Shown in pieces: positions 9,321-18,375 of a DNA stretch of 64,000 bases. Under the pieces are notes generated by a model. That model worked only from the letters and a program-made list of their open reading frames with translations, had not been told where the DNA came from and searched no databases. The position numbers were made by a program, and so were the translations under genes. This DNA is from Desulfoferrobacter suflitae (lineage in GTDB: Bacteria > Desulfobacterota > Syntrophobacteria > Syntrophobacterales > Syntrophobacteraceae). Where the stretch lies: the NCBI RefSeq assembly GCF_022603395.1, contig NZ_JAIBKA010000003.1, positions 372,001 through 436,000 of the forward strand. The letters run 5' to 3'. Numbering within the stretch: the stretch's first letter is position 1; each line of letters opens with the position of its first letter.

Positions 9321-10322
9321 ATGATGGAAAAGAAGCGGATTTTGAGTGGCATGCGCCCCACTGGTCGACTTCATCTGGGAAACCTGCACGGTGCTCTGGA
9401 AAACTGGATTCAATTGCAGAAACAGTACGACTGCTTTTTCTTTGTCGCCGACTGGCACGCACTCACCACCGATTATGCGAGTCCGGAGGAGATCCACGGC
9501 AACGTCTGGGAAATGGCACTCGACTGGCTCAGCGCAGGCCTCGATCCGGATCAATGTACCTTGTTCATCCAGTCGGAAGTCAAAGAACATGCCGAGCTTT
9601 ATTTGCTGCTGGGCATGATCACGCCGCTGCCCTGGCTGGAAAGGAATCCGACCTACAAGGAGCAACAACAGCAAATTGAACAGAAAGACCTCGGCAATTT
9701 CGGCTTTCTGGGCTATCCGGTGCTGCAGGCGGCTGATATTATCATGTATAAGGCCAACGGTGTTCCCGTCGGCAAAGATCAGCTGCCGCATGTCGAGTTG
9801 ACGCGCGAGATCGCCCGCCGGTTCAATTTCCTGTATGAACGTGAAGTCTTTCCGGTTCCCGATGCACTGCTGACAGAAGTCCCGGTGCTGCCCGGCACCG
9901 ACGGGAGAAAGATGAGCAAGAGTTACGGCAACTGCATTTACATCACCGAATCCGAAGAGATCATTCGCGAGAAGATACTGCGGATGATGACCGATCCCGC
10001 CCGAGTGCGCCGGCATGATCCCGGAACCCCTGAGCTGTCGCCCGTGTTTGCCTATCATAAGATCTATTCATCGGCCGACGAAGTGGACCACGTTGCGCAA
10101 GGGTGTCGAACGGCGGCGATTGGCTGCATCGACTGTAAGAAGATCCTCATCAAGAACGTATTGGCCAGGCTCCGGCCCATCAGGGAAAAAAGGCTTGAAC
10201 TGGAACGTGATATGGCCAGGGTGACGCAAATTCTCCGCGACGAAACGGCCAAGGCAAGGTCCGTGGCGGCTCAAACCATGGCGGAGGTGAGAGACACCAT
10301 TGGCTTGAATGTTTTTCGTTGA
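9321..10322 (+). CDS. trpS: Tryptophanyl-tRNA synthetase
   Basis: Charges tRNA-Trp with tryptophan using ATP in the cytoplasm. Class I signatures: the HIGH variant HLGN near residue 18 (MRPTGRLHLGNLHGAL) and KMSKS at about 197. 333 residues from ATG 9321, which lies 10 bases after AAGGAGA; an upstream TTG (9312) is too close to that site. The tryptophan-pocket region GYPVLQAADIIMYKA and KDQLPHVELTREI are typical. Its 3' end touches the start of the pseudouridine synthase gene, so the two are coupled. Confidence 0.96.
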   Translation: MMEKKRILSGMRPTGRLHLGNLHGALENWIQLQKQYDCFFFVADWHALTTDYASPEEIHGNVWEMALDWLSAGLDPDQCTLFIQSEVKEHAELYLLLGMITPLPWLERNPTYKEQQQQIEQKDLGNFGFLGYPVLQAADIIMYKANGVPVGKDQLPHVELTREIARRFNFLYEREVFPVPDALLTEVPVLPGTDGRKMSKSYGNCIYITESEEIIREKILRMMTDPARVRRHDPGTPELSPVFAYHKIYSSADEVDHVAQGCRTAAIGCIDCKKILIKNVLARLRPIREKRLELERDMARVTQILRDETAKARSVAAQTMAEVRDTIGLNVFR

Positions 10323-10323
10323 T

Positions 10324-11070
10324 ATGTCGAGCATCCGCTTGCAGAAGGTGATCGCCCAGGCCGGATTGGCTTCCAGGCGTGCGGCCGAAGAGATGATCCG
10401 GCAGGGCAGGGTGGAAGTCAACGGGGTTGTCGTGAATGCGCTGGGGGTTCGAGTAGATCCCGACAGGGAAGAAATCCTGGTTGACGGGCAGCCCATTGCG
10501 GTCTCTTCTGAAAAAGTATATTTTTTGTTCTACAAACCAAAGAATTGTGTGACAACGCTCAACGATCCACAGGGGCGCAAGACCATCATGGACTTCATGA
10601 CGGATCTCACCGTTCGCGTATTTCCGGTTGGCCGTCTGGACTACGACGCAGAGGGTCTGCTGGTCATCACCAATGACGGAGCTCTGGGACATCGCCTGCA
10701 GCATCCCAGCTTTGAAGTAACGAAAACGTATGAAGTGAAAGTCGCGGGACACCCCACCGAAAAAGCTTTGAATGAACTTCGCCGGGGCATTCAGCTGGAT
10801 GAAGGCAGGACCGCTCCGGCACAGGTGGAAATTCTGCGCGTGCTGCCCCACAAAGCCTGGATCAAAATAGTAATGCATCAGGGATGGTATCGGCAGATCA
10901 AACGCATGTGCGACGCGGTCGGACATCCGGTGCTCAAGATCAAACGCACCCGCTACGGCCCCCTCAAAGTCGGACGATTGACACCCGGAAGTTACAGAAC
11001 CCTCAGCAGGAAAGAAATCCAAGAGCTGTTTCGCACGGTTCAGCTTGATGACAACAAGCAGGCTGGATGA
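10324..11070 (+). CDS. rluB: Pseudouridine synthase, RsuA/RluB family
   Basis: Converts a specific uridine in rRNA to pseudouridine. An S4 RNA-binding domain covers about residues 1-60 (RLQKVIAQAGLASRRAAEEM), followed by the RsuA-family catalytic domain with Asp106 in GRLDYDAEGLL. Length 248 fits RluB (23S rRNA) better than RsuA, though RluB, RluE and RluF are hard to separate by eye. I prefer ATG 10324, directly before the S4 domain, over ATG 10309, which would overlap trpS by 14 bases. The stop overlaps the start of the next gene (ATGA). Confidence 0.88.
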   Translation: MSSIRLQKVIAQAGLASRRAAEEMIRQGRVEVNGVVVNALGVRVDPDREEILVDGQPIAVSSEKVYFLFYKPKNCVTTLNDPQGRKTIMDFMTDLTVRVFPVGRLDYDAEGLLVITNDGALGHRLQHPSFEVTKTYEVKVAGHPTEKALNELRRGIQLDEGRTAPAQVEILRVLPHKAWIKIVMHQGWYRQIKRMCDAVGHPVLKIKRTRYGPLKVGRLTPGSYRTLSRKEIQELFRTVQLDDNKQAG

Positions 11071-12938
11071 CTATGACTAGACGAGGGCGCGGCTACAACT
11101 ATAGACTGGACAGCTCGCTGTTGCTGAACAGGAAAAAAAAACGCCGTATCGGTCGCTACCTTCTGCTCCCTGTGCTGTTGCTGACAGTCGGTGGAGCCGC
11201 CTATTTTTTCCTTTACGGCAGCGCGTCCAGCGTCGACACAGAGTCCATTACGTCCATCCTGCCGCTTCCGCGCAAGCTGGAAGCGGTAACATTCATTCAC
11301 AACGGCAACACAGTGAAGGTTCAGCCGGACTCCCAGTTGTCTCTCAATCCCGCCGATTCACTGCAGCTTCTCAAGGTTCAAACCGATGGCTGGATCTCCT
11401 GGGGTGTTAAGGCGGTATCGTCCGATTTTGACGTCAATGTTCTGAATGACAGGCCGGTGACGATCAAGGAAATCTGGCCGGATGACTCGTTTGAAACTCC
11501 AAGGGAAGTCGCCATCCAGTTTGTTCGGTGGAAAATGCCCATCGGCAGAATTGATTTACTCATCCGGCTGGATGCCCGCGATTGGCTGCACAAGGCAAAC
11601 GCCGCCATGGACCCCAATGTCAAGGCGAGGTACCTGGAAAACGCCCTCAAGGAGCACCCCGGAAACACGCTGGTAAAAACACAGCTGGCCAATGTGTACC
11701 TGGAGAACAAGAGTTATGCCAAGGCCGCAGAGCTCTATGAAGACATTGCCAAATCGGGGAAATCCAGGGCCATATTGGAACGTCAACTGATTGCCTATAA
11801 GGCGCAGAACCGGGTGGATGCAGCATTGCAGATCCAGCTGGAACTACTCAATCTTTCTCAGGATGCCGATGACTTTAAAGCGCTACTGGGATACCTTCAG
11901 AAAAATAGGTCGGCCCAGGAAACCGCCAATTTTCTGCACCGGCATCAAGGAGAAATCCCCAAACAATTCAACCATTCGTTGCTGCTGTATGTGGCGGACC
12001 TGCGCACGCAGACCAAAGACTGGTCGGATGCCGCCGCGGCATACGAACGGGCCATCAGAGCGGGTGCCAGGGACCCGGACATCTACTACAACCTCGCCGT
12101 CCTGTATGAAAAGAATAACGAACTCGGCAAGGCCATAGATACCCTGGGAAAATACCTGCAAAAGAATCCCGGCGATACAAAAACCTGGATGCACCTGGCG
12201 GAGCTGCAGGAACAAAAGGGTTCCCCTTCGCAGGCTCGGGCGACCTACGAAAAGATTCTCGACAAGAACCCCAAACAGAAGGAAGCAATCCTTCGACTGG
12301 TATCCCTCGCGGAACAGGCCAGGGACAAGAAGGCGCTGATAAGCGCTTATGAGAGGCTGGCGGCGCTGCAGCCGGACAGCAAGACCGTGCAGTTCAATTT
12401 GGGTGTGCTTTACTACGAGGCGAAAGACTGGGAAAAGGCGTCCAAGGCTTTTAAAACGGTGAGCTCCATTGATTCCAAGGATGTGGAGAGCCGCAAATAC
12501 CTTCTGGATCTTTATCGCAAGCAGAACAATTCCAAGGATGAAGTGAAAATCCTCCGGGAGCTGGCGCAACTACAGCCCGACAATGGCGGCTACTACGATG
12601 CTCTGTTCAAGATCTATGACGATCAGAAGGATTACAAGGCGATCGTAGAGTTATGCCAAAAAGCCAGCGGGAAAAACCCTGACAACGCCGCATTCCACCG
12701 CTACCTCCTCTATGCCCACCTGAAGCTGGACAATATCGAAGGGGCCTTAAAAGAACTGGAAGCGCTCATTCGCCTGAACCCCAAAGATCGCAAGTACCTG
12801 CGCCAGGCGGCCAATCTGTACGAAAAATCCGGCCGTTACAAGGACGCTTTGCAAAAGCTTGACCAACTCCTCAAGCTCGATCCCAATGATAAGGAGAGCA
12901 AACAGGACTACCTGCGGCTGCGCCTGAAGATTCTCTGA
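11067..12938 (+). CDS. Membrane-anchored tetratricopeptide repeat protein
   Basis: 623 residues. A short, very basic N terminus (NRKKKRRIGR) precedes one transmembrane helix at about 30-51, so the bulk faces the periplasm. Residues ~60-160 form an unassigned globular part, then from about 195 to the end there are many tandem ~34-residue TPR units with the usual small/aromatic pattern (for example AYERAIRAGARDPDIYYNLA and AKDWEKASKAFKTV). TPR arrays mediate protein-protein contacts; no partner is obvious. Translationally coupled to the pseudouridine synthase gene by an ATGA overlap. No enzyme domain seen. Confidence 0.85.
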   Translation: MTMTRRGRGYNYRLDSSLLLNRKKKRRIGRYLLLPVLLLTVGGAAYFFLYGSASSVDTESITSILPLPRKLEAVTFIHNGNTVKVQPDSQLSLNPADSLQLLKVQTDGWISWGVKAVSSDFDVNVLNDRPVTIKEIWPDDSFETPREVAIQFVRWKMPIGRIDLLIRLDARDWLHKANAAMDPNVKARYLENALKEHPGNTLVKTQLANVYLENKSYAKAAELYEDIAKSGKSRAILERQLIAYKAQNRVDAALQIQLELLNLSQDADDFKALLGYLQKNRSAQETANFLHRHQGEIPKQFNHSLLLYVADLRTQTKDWSDAAAAYERAIRAGARDPDIYYNLAVLYEKNNELGKAIDTLGKYLQKNPGDTKTWMHLAELQEQKGSPSQARATYEKILDKNPKQKEAILRLVSLAEQARDKKALISAYERLAALQPDSKTVQFNLGVLYYEAKDWEKASKAFKTVSSIDSKDVESRKYLLDLYRKQNNSKDEVKILRELAQLQPDNGGYYDALFKIYDDQKDYKAIVELCQKASGKNPDNAAFHRYLLYAHLKLDNIEGALKELEALIRLNPKDRKYLRQAANLYEKSGRYKDALQKLDQLLKLDPNDKESKQDYLRLRLKIL

Positions 12939-12969
12939 TTTTACCCTCCGATTCGGCACGCCTTTTTTA

Positions 12970-12998
12970 TTGCACATACGCTTCCAATGGTATATAAA
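12970..12998 (+). promoter_or_regulatory. Sigma-70-type promoter of tRNA-Val
   Basis: TTGCAC at 12970-12975 and TATAAA at 12993-12998 with an exact 17-base spacer, ending 11 bases before the mature tRNA 5' end. Confidence 0.7.
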
Positions 12999-13009
12999 CT
13001 GCCGCAAAT

Positions 13010-13085
13010 GGGCGGGTAACTCAGCGGTGAGAGTGCCATCCTCACACGGTGGAAGCCGAGGGTTCAAATCCCTCCCCGCCCACCA
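13010..13085 (+). tRNA. tRNA-Val (anticodon CAC)
   Basis: Folds completely by eye: acceptor GGGCGGG with CCCGCCC, D stem ACTC/GAGT, anticodon stem CCATC/GGTGG (one G-U pair) around loop CTCACAC, T stem GAGGG/CCCTC around TTCAAAT, discriminator A and an encoded CCA. Anticodon CAC reads the valine codon GUG. A run of seven T follows the 3' end within a few bases and may end transcription. Confidence 0.96.
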
Positions 13086-13263
13086 TTTTTTTGCCCGATG
13101 CATGCCAGGATCAAATCTGTATGTTCTGGCTTTTCTATCCCGATCGATACCAGGCGCAAGATTCCCAAGGCAACGACATGTCTGCGGCTGCCAGCAAAAT
13201 GACCGCGGATCAACAATCAAACAAAGAACATTTTTTCATCTCATCGTTTGAACCTGCAAAAGG

Positions 13264-14067
13264 ATGGAGCCGCTAGTGGCCAGGCGCATCAGCGTTTTTT
13301 CTCAACTCAAATATCCTCAATGGCTGCCCGAAGGGACCGAGTGGCGAAGCGAAAACGCAGCGGACGGAAGCAGCCTGCTGCTGGTGCCCGGCGGGATTTT
13401 CCTGGCTGGTGGATTCAGAGCAAATGAAGGCGGTGGCGACCCGTTTCCGGTAGATCTGCCGCCTTATTATCTCGGGCTGCACCCGGTAACCAACGGACAG
13501 TACCTGCGTTTTGTGGAACAAACGGGTCACCGCACTCCGGATCCCCCCTGGGGGACGCCCGTGTGGAGAGGTCAACATTTCCCCAGGGAACATTCGGATC
13601 ACCCGGTGGTGTATGTGAGCTGGCAAGACGCAAAGGCATACTGCCTTTGGGCGGGGCTTCGACTTCCTGCGGAGCTGGAGTGGGAAAAGGGGGCGCGAGG
13701 AGTGGATGGCCGTCGGTATCCCTGGGGCAATGAATGGGATGAGGAAAAGTGCCGCCATGCCGACAATCGCGGCGGCGAAACCACCTGCAGCGTTCTCGGC
13801 TACTCCGAGGGCCGCAGCATCTGGGGCCATTACCAGATGGCGGGAAACGTGTGGGAGTGGTGTGAGGACTGGTTTGAGGTCGAAGCGTATGAACGTTATC
13901 GGGCCGGCGATTTGCATCCGCCCGCATCGGGAAAGTCTCGTGTGGCTCGTGGAGGTTCGTTTGTTTTGAACCGAGAGGATTACTTTCGGTGCTCGTTTCG
14001 CAATCACCGGCCTGAGCTGCGCAGCCTCAGCTATGGGTTTCGGGTGGCGCGCAGTGTTGCCATTTAA
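13264..14067 (+). CDS. SUMF1/formylglycine-generating-enzyme-fold protein, catalytic cysteines absent
   Basis: 267 residues of the FGE-sulfatase (SUMF1) fold, also related to C-type lectin folds. Typical features are the early [64 protein letters not shown] and the closing RGGSF...YGFRVAR. True formylglycine-generating enzymes carry two Cys shortly after RGGS; here the aligned positions read FVLNREDY, with no Cys, so oxidation of sulfatase cysteines is unlikely. Many family members with this loss are oxygenase-like or structural; the role here is unknown. Either ATG 13264 or GTG 13276 could start it. Next to tRNA-Val; no sulfatase gene nearby. Confidence 0.82.
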   Translation: MEPLVARRISVFSQLKYPQWLPEGTEWRSENAADGSSLLLVPGGIFLAGGFRANEGGGDPFPVDLPPYYLGLHPVTNGQYLRFVEQTGHRTPDPPWGTPVWRGQHFPREHSDHPVVYVSWQDAKAYCLWAGLRLPAELEWEKGARGVDGRRYPWGNEWDEEKCRHADNRGGETTCSVLGYSEGRSIWGHYQMAGNVWEWCEDWFEVEAYERYRAGDLHPPASGKSRVARGGSFVLNREDYFRCSFRNHRPELRSLSYGFRVARSVAI

Positions 14068-14168
14068 AGCCCCAACCATTTGCCCCTTGAGGCGTTGAAA
14101 ATTTGATCCTGAAACAGGAAGCCGCACTGTATGTGAGAGCGGCTCCCCTCTTGCGCCGCAGCGCACCA

Positions 14169-14987
14169 TTAGAAACCGGCAAATCCTCGAAGCTGCCGGG
14201 TCACCTCCGGGGTGAGCCCTAAACCGGTTGCCAGTTGATCGAGGTATTGTTGTTCGGCAGGTGTGTCTACTTCAATAGCAAGCAAGGAAGCCGCGTATAA
14301 TTGCGCGGAAACTTGCTGGCTGCCTCGAACGGCGGCGATCAGTTGCTCAGTCTCCATCGGCTTCTGCATTTCCATCATGATAAATTGTTGCTCGTGGGCG
14401 CTGATGCCATCCTCCTCCAGCTTGCCTTTAATGCGTTGAACTTCGCTTTGATCGATCTGCCCATCCGCCTTGGCTGCATTGATCATGGCCCGTAAAATGA
14501 GCTTTGCATGCTCTTCGAGTATCTGCCGATCGGACTCCGTTTTTGGTTGCGTTAATCCCACCGGCACACTGGGTTTCTCGGCGCCGGTATCTTTCAATGC
14601 CTGGTAAGCCATCGCCCCAAGAAGCGCCAGAACACCGCCACCCAGAGCTCCGCCGATAGATTTTCCTCCGCCTCCCATAAGAGCGCCGGCAAGCGCTCCG
14701 AGTCCTCCAAGGGCAAGATTCTCTTTCCCGCCAACAGCCTGTTCGGCTTCGCCCAGAACGCTTCCCAGCAAACCACCTAGGCCACCACCGCCGCTGGAAG
14801 CTCCACCAAGTTTTGACGACAGCGTTTCCAGCATGTTGCCGCCTGCGCCGGCGGAACTACCAAACAACGAAGAAAGATTTTCCAGCAAACCGCCACTTCC
14901 TCCACCCAGGGCATTTTTCAAACGGTCACCGGACGATGCCGTCATACCCGATTGGATCATCGATCCTAATAATTCAGTAATGCTCAT
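14169..14987 (-). CDS. DUF533/TerB-like protein with glycine-rich N-terminal half
   Basis: 272 residues from ATG 14987 (GGAG seven bases upstream; an in-frame TTG at 14999 is less likely). The first ~130 residues are rich in Gly, Ser, Ala and Leu with a hydrophobic stretch (ALGGGVLALLGAMAYQAL); the C-terminal ~120 residues are the acidic helical DUF533 (YebE-like) domain, related to TerB, with ILRAMINAAKADGQIDQSEVQ. DUF533 proteins are envelope or stress-associated but without defined activity. Downstream of the LysM protein on the same strand; the pair is probably co-transcribed, both suggesting an envelope stress role. Confidence 0.85.
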   Translation of the reverse strand: MSITELLGSMIQSGMTASSGDRLKNALGGGSGGLLENLSSLFGSSAGAGGNMLETLSSKLGGASSGGGGLGGLLGSVLGEAEQAVGGKENLALGGLGALAGALMGGGGKSIGGALGGGVLALLGAMAYQALKDTGAEKPSVPVGLTQPKTESDRQILEEHAKLILRAMINAAKADGQIDQSEVQRIKGKLEEDGISAHEQQFIMMEMQKPMETEQLIAAVRGSQQVSAQLYAASLLAIEVDTPAEQQYLDQLATGLGLTPEVTRQLRGFAGF

Positions 14988-15060
14988 GGCGTACTCCAAT
15001 TCATATTGTCACTTCCAAACATGCGGCAGGAGGTTAAAAGAAGACCATCCTCCCGACCGA

Positions 15061-15492
15061 TCATTTCAGCGGAATGCGGATTTTCTGGCCGACAAATATC
15101 AGATCCGGGTCGCGTATGACCTCACGGTTTGCCTCAAAAATTTTGGGATAGTCATTGGCATTTCCGTAAAACTGCCTGGCAATGGCCGAGAGCGTATCTC
15201 CCTTTTTGATGGTGTAATATTCAACCTGCTCCGTAACCTGTGGGGCCTGCAGCCCGTCGACCTTGACTTCCGAGACGCCCAGTACATTACCGGCCATTAA
15301 AACAGCCTTTTCCATGGCCTCAGGGCTGGCCGCCTGTCCGGAAAGAGACACCACACCATCATCAAAGGCAACGTCAAGACCCGTGATTCCCGGGTTGGAT
15401 TCCAAAAGGTGTTCCTTGATCTTTTCCTCCGGTTTTTCGTCAGCACCGAAGATCTTATTCCCTATGTCTTTGACAAAATCGAAAAGTCCCAT
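15061..15492 (-). CDS. kbp: BON-LysM protein (Kbp/YgaU family)
   Basis: 143 residues, matching E. coli Kbp (YgaU), a cytoplasmic potassium-binding protein, in order and length. It opens with MGLFDFVKDIGNKIFG, has a BON domain at about 20-80 (VVSLSGQAASPEAMEKAVL) and a LysM domain at about 92-142 (YTIKKGDTLSAIARQFYGNA, then PDLIFVGQKIRIP). No signal peptide is seen. The ATG at 15492 matches the family N terminus; a GTG-like extension of four codons is not needed. Lies upstream of the DUF533 gene on the same strand. Confidence 0.9.
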   Translation of the reverse strand: MGLFDFVKDIGNKIFGADEKPEEKIKEHLLESNPGITGLDVAFDDGVVSLSGQAASPEAMEKAVLMAGNVLGVSEVKVDGLQAPQVTEQVEYYTIKKGDTLSAIARQFYGNANDYPKIFEANREVIRDPDLIFVGQKIRIPLK

Positions 15493-16146
15493 GGCAATCC
15501 TCATTCATTTGGGGTTTTGGGTGGAAAAAACAGCTGATCAAATTGTTCAGCAGCAGCCCCACCTGTGCTTTTACCTCCCTGTTAGACCTTATCTCTGGTG
15601 GTTGGATCCCTCCTTTCATCGGTGCTGGAAATCTTTTTGCGAGCTCGGTAAGTGCAACAGCCGTCTCCAGCAGCAGCTTCAGGACATGTGAAAGGTATCC
15701 AAGTGCTTCCTGCAATCTCCACTTGGCAATCTTCCAGAATGGTTTGAAAAATGAATCGGTTGAGGAGAATTGGGAGGGCGTGGTCCAATATGCGCGCAAC
15801 ACAAGCTACATCGGCGATTGACGTTTATAACACCCTCCGCGCCACTGTGCCTGTAACGATTAATATTATCGTTATCTTAATCGAATTAGAGAAAAAGTGA
15901 AAATTGTTTCTCAATACCAGATAAAAATCATTTGCTTCATTCCAAAACCGAAGTAGACTTGATTCATTACATTCCGCTCAAAACTCTTTTACTTTTTTGA
16001 TGAATAGGCTCCCAGAGCGAGGACAGCCGGGCACATGCAGGCCTCTTTTGCCGGCTACTTTCTGTTGCGGGGGAGATGGTTTGAAGGTTTGCTGATGACA
16101 GTTCTTCGAGTTTTGGTACCCCTATTCAGCGAAAGGAAACCTGCCA
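15493..16146. other. Intergenic region with no recognised gene
   Basis: About 650 bases between divergent genes. The stretch 15840-15990 is AT-rich (for example TTAATATTATCGTTATCTT), unlike its surroundings, and is the likeliest promoter zone. A minus-strand open frame at about 15455-15802 overlaps the LysM gene and has no support. I see no RNA gene or repeat. Confidence 0.4.
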
Positions 16147-16401
16147 ATGGAAGCAAAAAAAGGCAAATCAACGGCGACAAAAACCGCGGCCAGTCCCATG
16201 GAAGGCACCAACGAGATGGGATACTGGGAATTTAAGAAAGGGGTTGCTGATTCTGCCGGATGGCAGTTGCAAAGAACCGAGCCGCAGACATATCTGGTTT
16301 TGAACAGCAGCCGTCAAAAGATTGGAATATTTAAGAGTGGCAAAGGTTATTTCCCCAACCTGGCGGACGCTGCGAGCGGCTCCAAAACGCAGCCTGAATG
16401 A
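16147..16401 (+). CDS. Small hypothetical protein
   Basis: 84 residues, unrecognised. Supported by AAAGGA nine bases before the ATG and a coherent composition: a basic Lys/Thr-rich first 20 residues, then an amphipathic stretch with Trp and Tyr (GYWEFKKGVADSAGWQLQ, TYLVLNSSRQKIGIFKSGKG) that could form a small beta sheet. No signal peptide or membrane segment. Convergent with dctM. Confidence 0.45.
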   Translation: MEAKKGKSTATKTAASPMEGTNEMGYWEFKKGVADSAGWQLQRTEPQTYLVLNSSRQKIGIFKSGKGYFPNLADAASGSKTQPE

Positions 16402-16551
16402 GCTGGAAACCGTCCTTTTCATGGGCATTGCCCCCATGCGGTAAAAATGGATTGGGCCAGGCGGTTGCGGATCAGGTTTCGACGACAGTGGTTTCTAGAT
16501 CAGCCGCTATTCCACCTCCGCATCATGGTTCTCTGCCCAGCGCAACCTGCG

Positions 16552-17844
16552 TTACATGAAGCCCAGGACTTTTGGCAGCCAAAGCACCAGGCCGGGGAAA
16601 AAAATCATCAAAATCAGTCCAATCCCCATGGAAAGCACCAGCCAGAAGGCCCAGCGCATCGTCTCCTCCATGGGTGCCCCCGTCAACCTGCAGCTCACCA
16701 TGAGGTTGACCGCCATGGGAGGCGTGAACTGTCCGATTGCAATCACATACGTCATCAACACTCCAAACCAGACCAGATCCCAGCTGTACGTTTCAGCCAC
16801 AGGAATCAGGATGGGGCAGAAAATGAGAAAGATTGAGATCCCGTCCAGGAACATTCCCATTATTGCCAGAAATAGCATGAGAATGAACATCAGAAGCGGT
16901 CCATTTCCGCCCCCTAGAGCCACCAAGCCGTCAGCCAGCGGGTCCACGATGCCAATGGTGCTGGAGGCCCATGCAAAGATGCTCGCCAGGCCGACGACGA
17001 TCAGAATCACCGCTGAAGTCTCAGCCGACTCGATCAGTAGCTGGTGGATGTCGCGCAGGGTAAGGGTGCGATAGACGAAGACCCCGATCACCAAACCGTA
17101 AACCACGGCGACTACGGCAGCCTCGGTTGGGGTGAACCAGCCCGTGCGCATGCCCCCAAGAATGAGCACGGGCGCGATCAGTGCCCAGAAAGCTTCCTTA
17201 AAGGATTTCCAGATCCTGGGCCGCGGCTCGTCACTGCTCCCCCCTCCAAAATTGTAGTAGAAACTCAGCAGGAACGAGGGAATAATGAGCATTACGCAGG
17301 CCAGGATACCCGGCACGATGCCGCCTACGAACAATGCGGGTACGGTGGCCGAGGGCACCAGCACACTGTAGACGATGAACGCCACCGAGGGAGGGATCAG
17401 GATATCGGTGGAGCCGGCGGCGGCAGTGACACTCGCGGCAAAAGCCGGTGGATAGCCTTCACGCATCATGGCACCGAGCATGACGCCTCCGACCGCTGCG
17501 GTACACGCCGGACCGGAACCGGAGATCCCCCCCACCACCATGGCGACCAGTACGGTAATGACTGCCAGTGCCCCACGCCCACGGCCGACGAACGCCTCAG
17601 TAAAGCGCAGCAACCGGGCGGCGACACCGGAACGGTCGAATATGGCTCCAGCCAGCACGAACATGGGGATGGCAAGCAGGGGATACTTGGCGATCCCGCA
17701 GTAGACGTTGGTGGGAATCGCCATCACCCCGAGCTTTGCCAGCATGATCGCCACCATGCCGGCCAAACCCAAGGACACGCCAATTGGCACCCCTGCAAAC
17801 ATGAGCACGAAAAAGCAGCCGAAAAGGATCAACCCCGTCGTCAT
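16552..17844 (-). CDS. dctM: TRAP transporter large permease (DctM)
   Basis: The sodium-driven translocating subunit of a tripartite ATP-independent periplasmic transporter, in the inner membrane. 430 residues with about twelve hydrophobic segments spread over the full length; signatures include PLLAIPMFVLAG, GGISGSGPACTAAVGG and AASVTAAAGSTDILIPPS. Its start overlaps the end of dctQ by four bases (ATGA), so they are coupled. The operon order is dctP-dctQ-dctM, all minus strand. The substrate is probably a carboxylate, but the sequence does not fix it. Confidence 0.94.
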   Translation of the reverse strand: MTTGLILFGCFFVLMFAGVPIGVSLGLAGMVAIMLAKLGVMAIPTNVYCGIAKYPLLAIPMFVLAGAIFDRSGVAARLLRFTEAFVGRGRGALAVITVLVAMVVGGISGSGPACTAAVGGVMLGAMMREGYPPAFAASVTAAAGSTDILIPPSVAFIVYSVLVPSATVPALFVGGIVPGILACVMLIIPSFLLSFYYNFGGGSSDEPRPRIWKSFKEAFWALIAPVLILGGMRTGWFTPTEAAVVAVVYGLVIGVFVYRTLTLRDIHQLLIESAETSAVILIVVGLASIFAWASSTIGIVDPLADGLVALGGGNGPLLMFILMLFLAIMGMFLDGISIFLIFCPILIPVAETYSWDLVWFGVLMTYVIAIGQFTPPMAVNLMVSCRLTGAPMEETMRWAFWLVLSMGIGLILMIFFPGLVLWLPKVLGFM

Positions 17845-18341
17845 CGGTCAATCCGCTTCCAGGTGCGTATGATGACGCCGACCGCACGCGCAGTGATAAG
17901 CAGGAAGAGGATTGGCATCCAGACGGTATAGATCCAGGTGGGAATCCCCAGACCCGGCGAAGTGACTTCGAAACGGTATTCATCCCAGGCCATCCGGGCT
18001 CCAAGTCCAGCCAGCACCAGAAACGTCAAACACGTCACCATCTGCGTCATGAGCACCGCTCTGCGCTTGTTCTTTGCAGGGAGCAGGTCAACAAAGAAAG
18101 TAATGCTTAGATGCCCGCCTTTCGCCATCAGGCTGGAGCTGCCCACCAGGGTCATGACCACCATGAGAAAGATTGACAGCTCCTCGGTAAAGGCAAAGGA
18201 AAGATTGGTGAGATAGCGCACTACAACATTGGCGAAGGTGATAACAGCCAAAACAGCGATGATGATTCCCCCCAAATTTTCCTCAAGCTCGAGCGGCACT
18301 CGAGTTTTGGGCGGATCGGAGCACAAGGGTGGCTGGCATTC
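17841..18341 (-). CDS. dctQ: TRAP transporter small permease (DctQ)
   Basis: Four-helix small membrane subunit that pairs with DctM. 166 residues from ATG 18341; an upstream TTG in frame would overlap dctP. The family pattern is visible: NVVVRYLTNLSFAFTEELS around the second helix, then AKGGHLSITFFVDLLP, and a final pair of helices ending in RTWKRIDR. The start codon lies 34 bases after the dctP stop and its stop overlaps dctM. Confidence 0.9.
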   Translation of the reverse strand, partial: ECQPPLCSDPPKTRVPLELEENLGGIIIAVLAVITFANVVVRYLTNLSFAFTEELSIFLMVVMTLVGSSSLMAKGGHLSITFFVDLLPAKNKRRAVLMTQMVTCLTFLVLAGLGARMAWDEYRFEVTSPGLGIPTWIYTVWMPILFLLITARAVGVIIRTWKRIDR

Positions 18342-18375
18342 CATGGCAAGTCTTCCCGAATCTATGCTGCGTTCA

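Noticed and set aside
7991-9361. Long open frame on the minus strand
   Set aside because: It lies antisense to the DHH-CBS-PAP and M50 genes, which have clear motifs; it is a shadow of their codon bias.
15455-15802. 115-codon minus-strand frame upstream of the LysM gene
   Set aside because: Overlaps the LysM gene in another frame, has no ribosome binding site and no recognisable domain, although part of it looks helical.
17044-17931. 295-codon plus-strand open frame
   Set aside because: Antisense to dctM/dctQ; composition is His/Asp/Gly-rich and unlike any protein.
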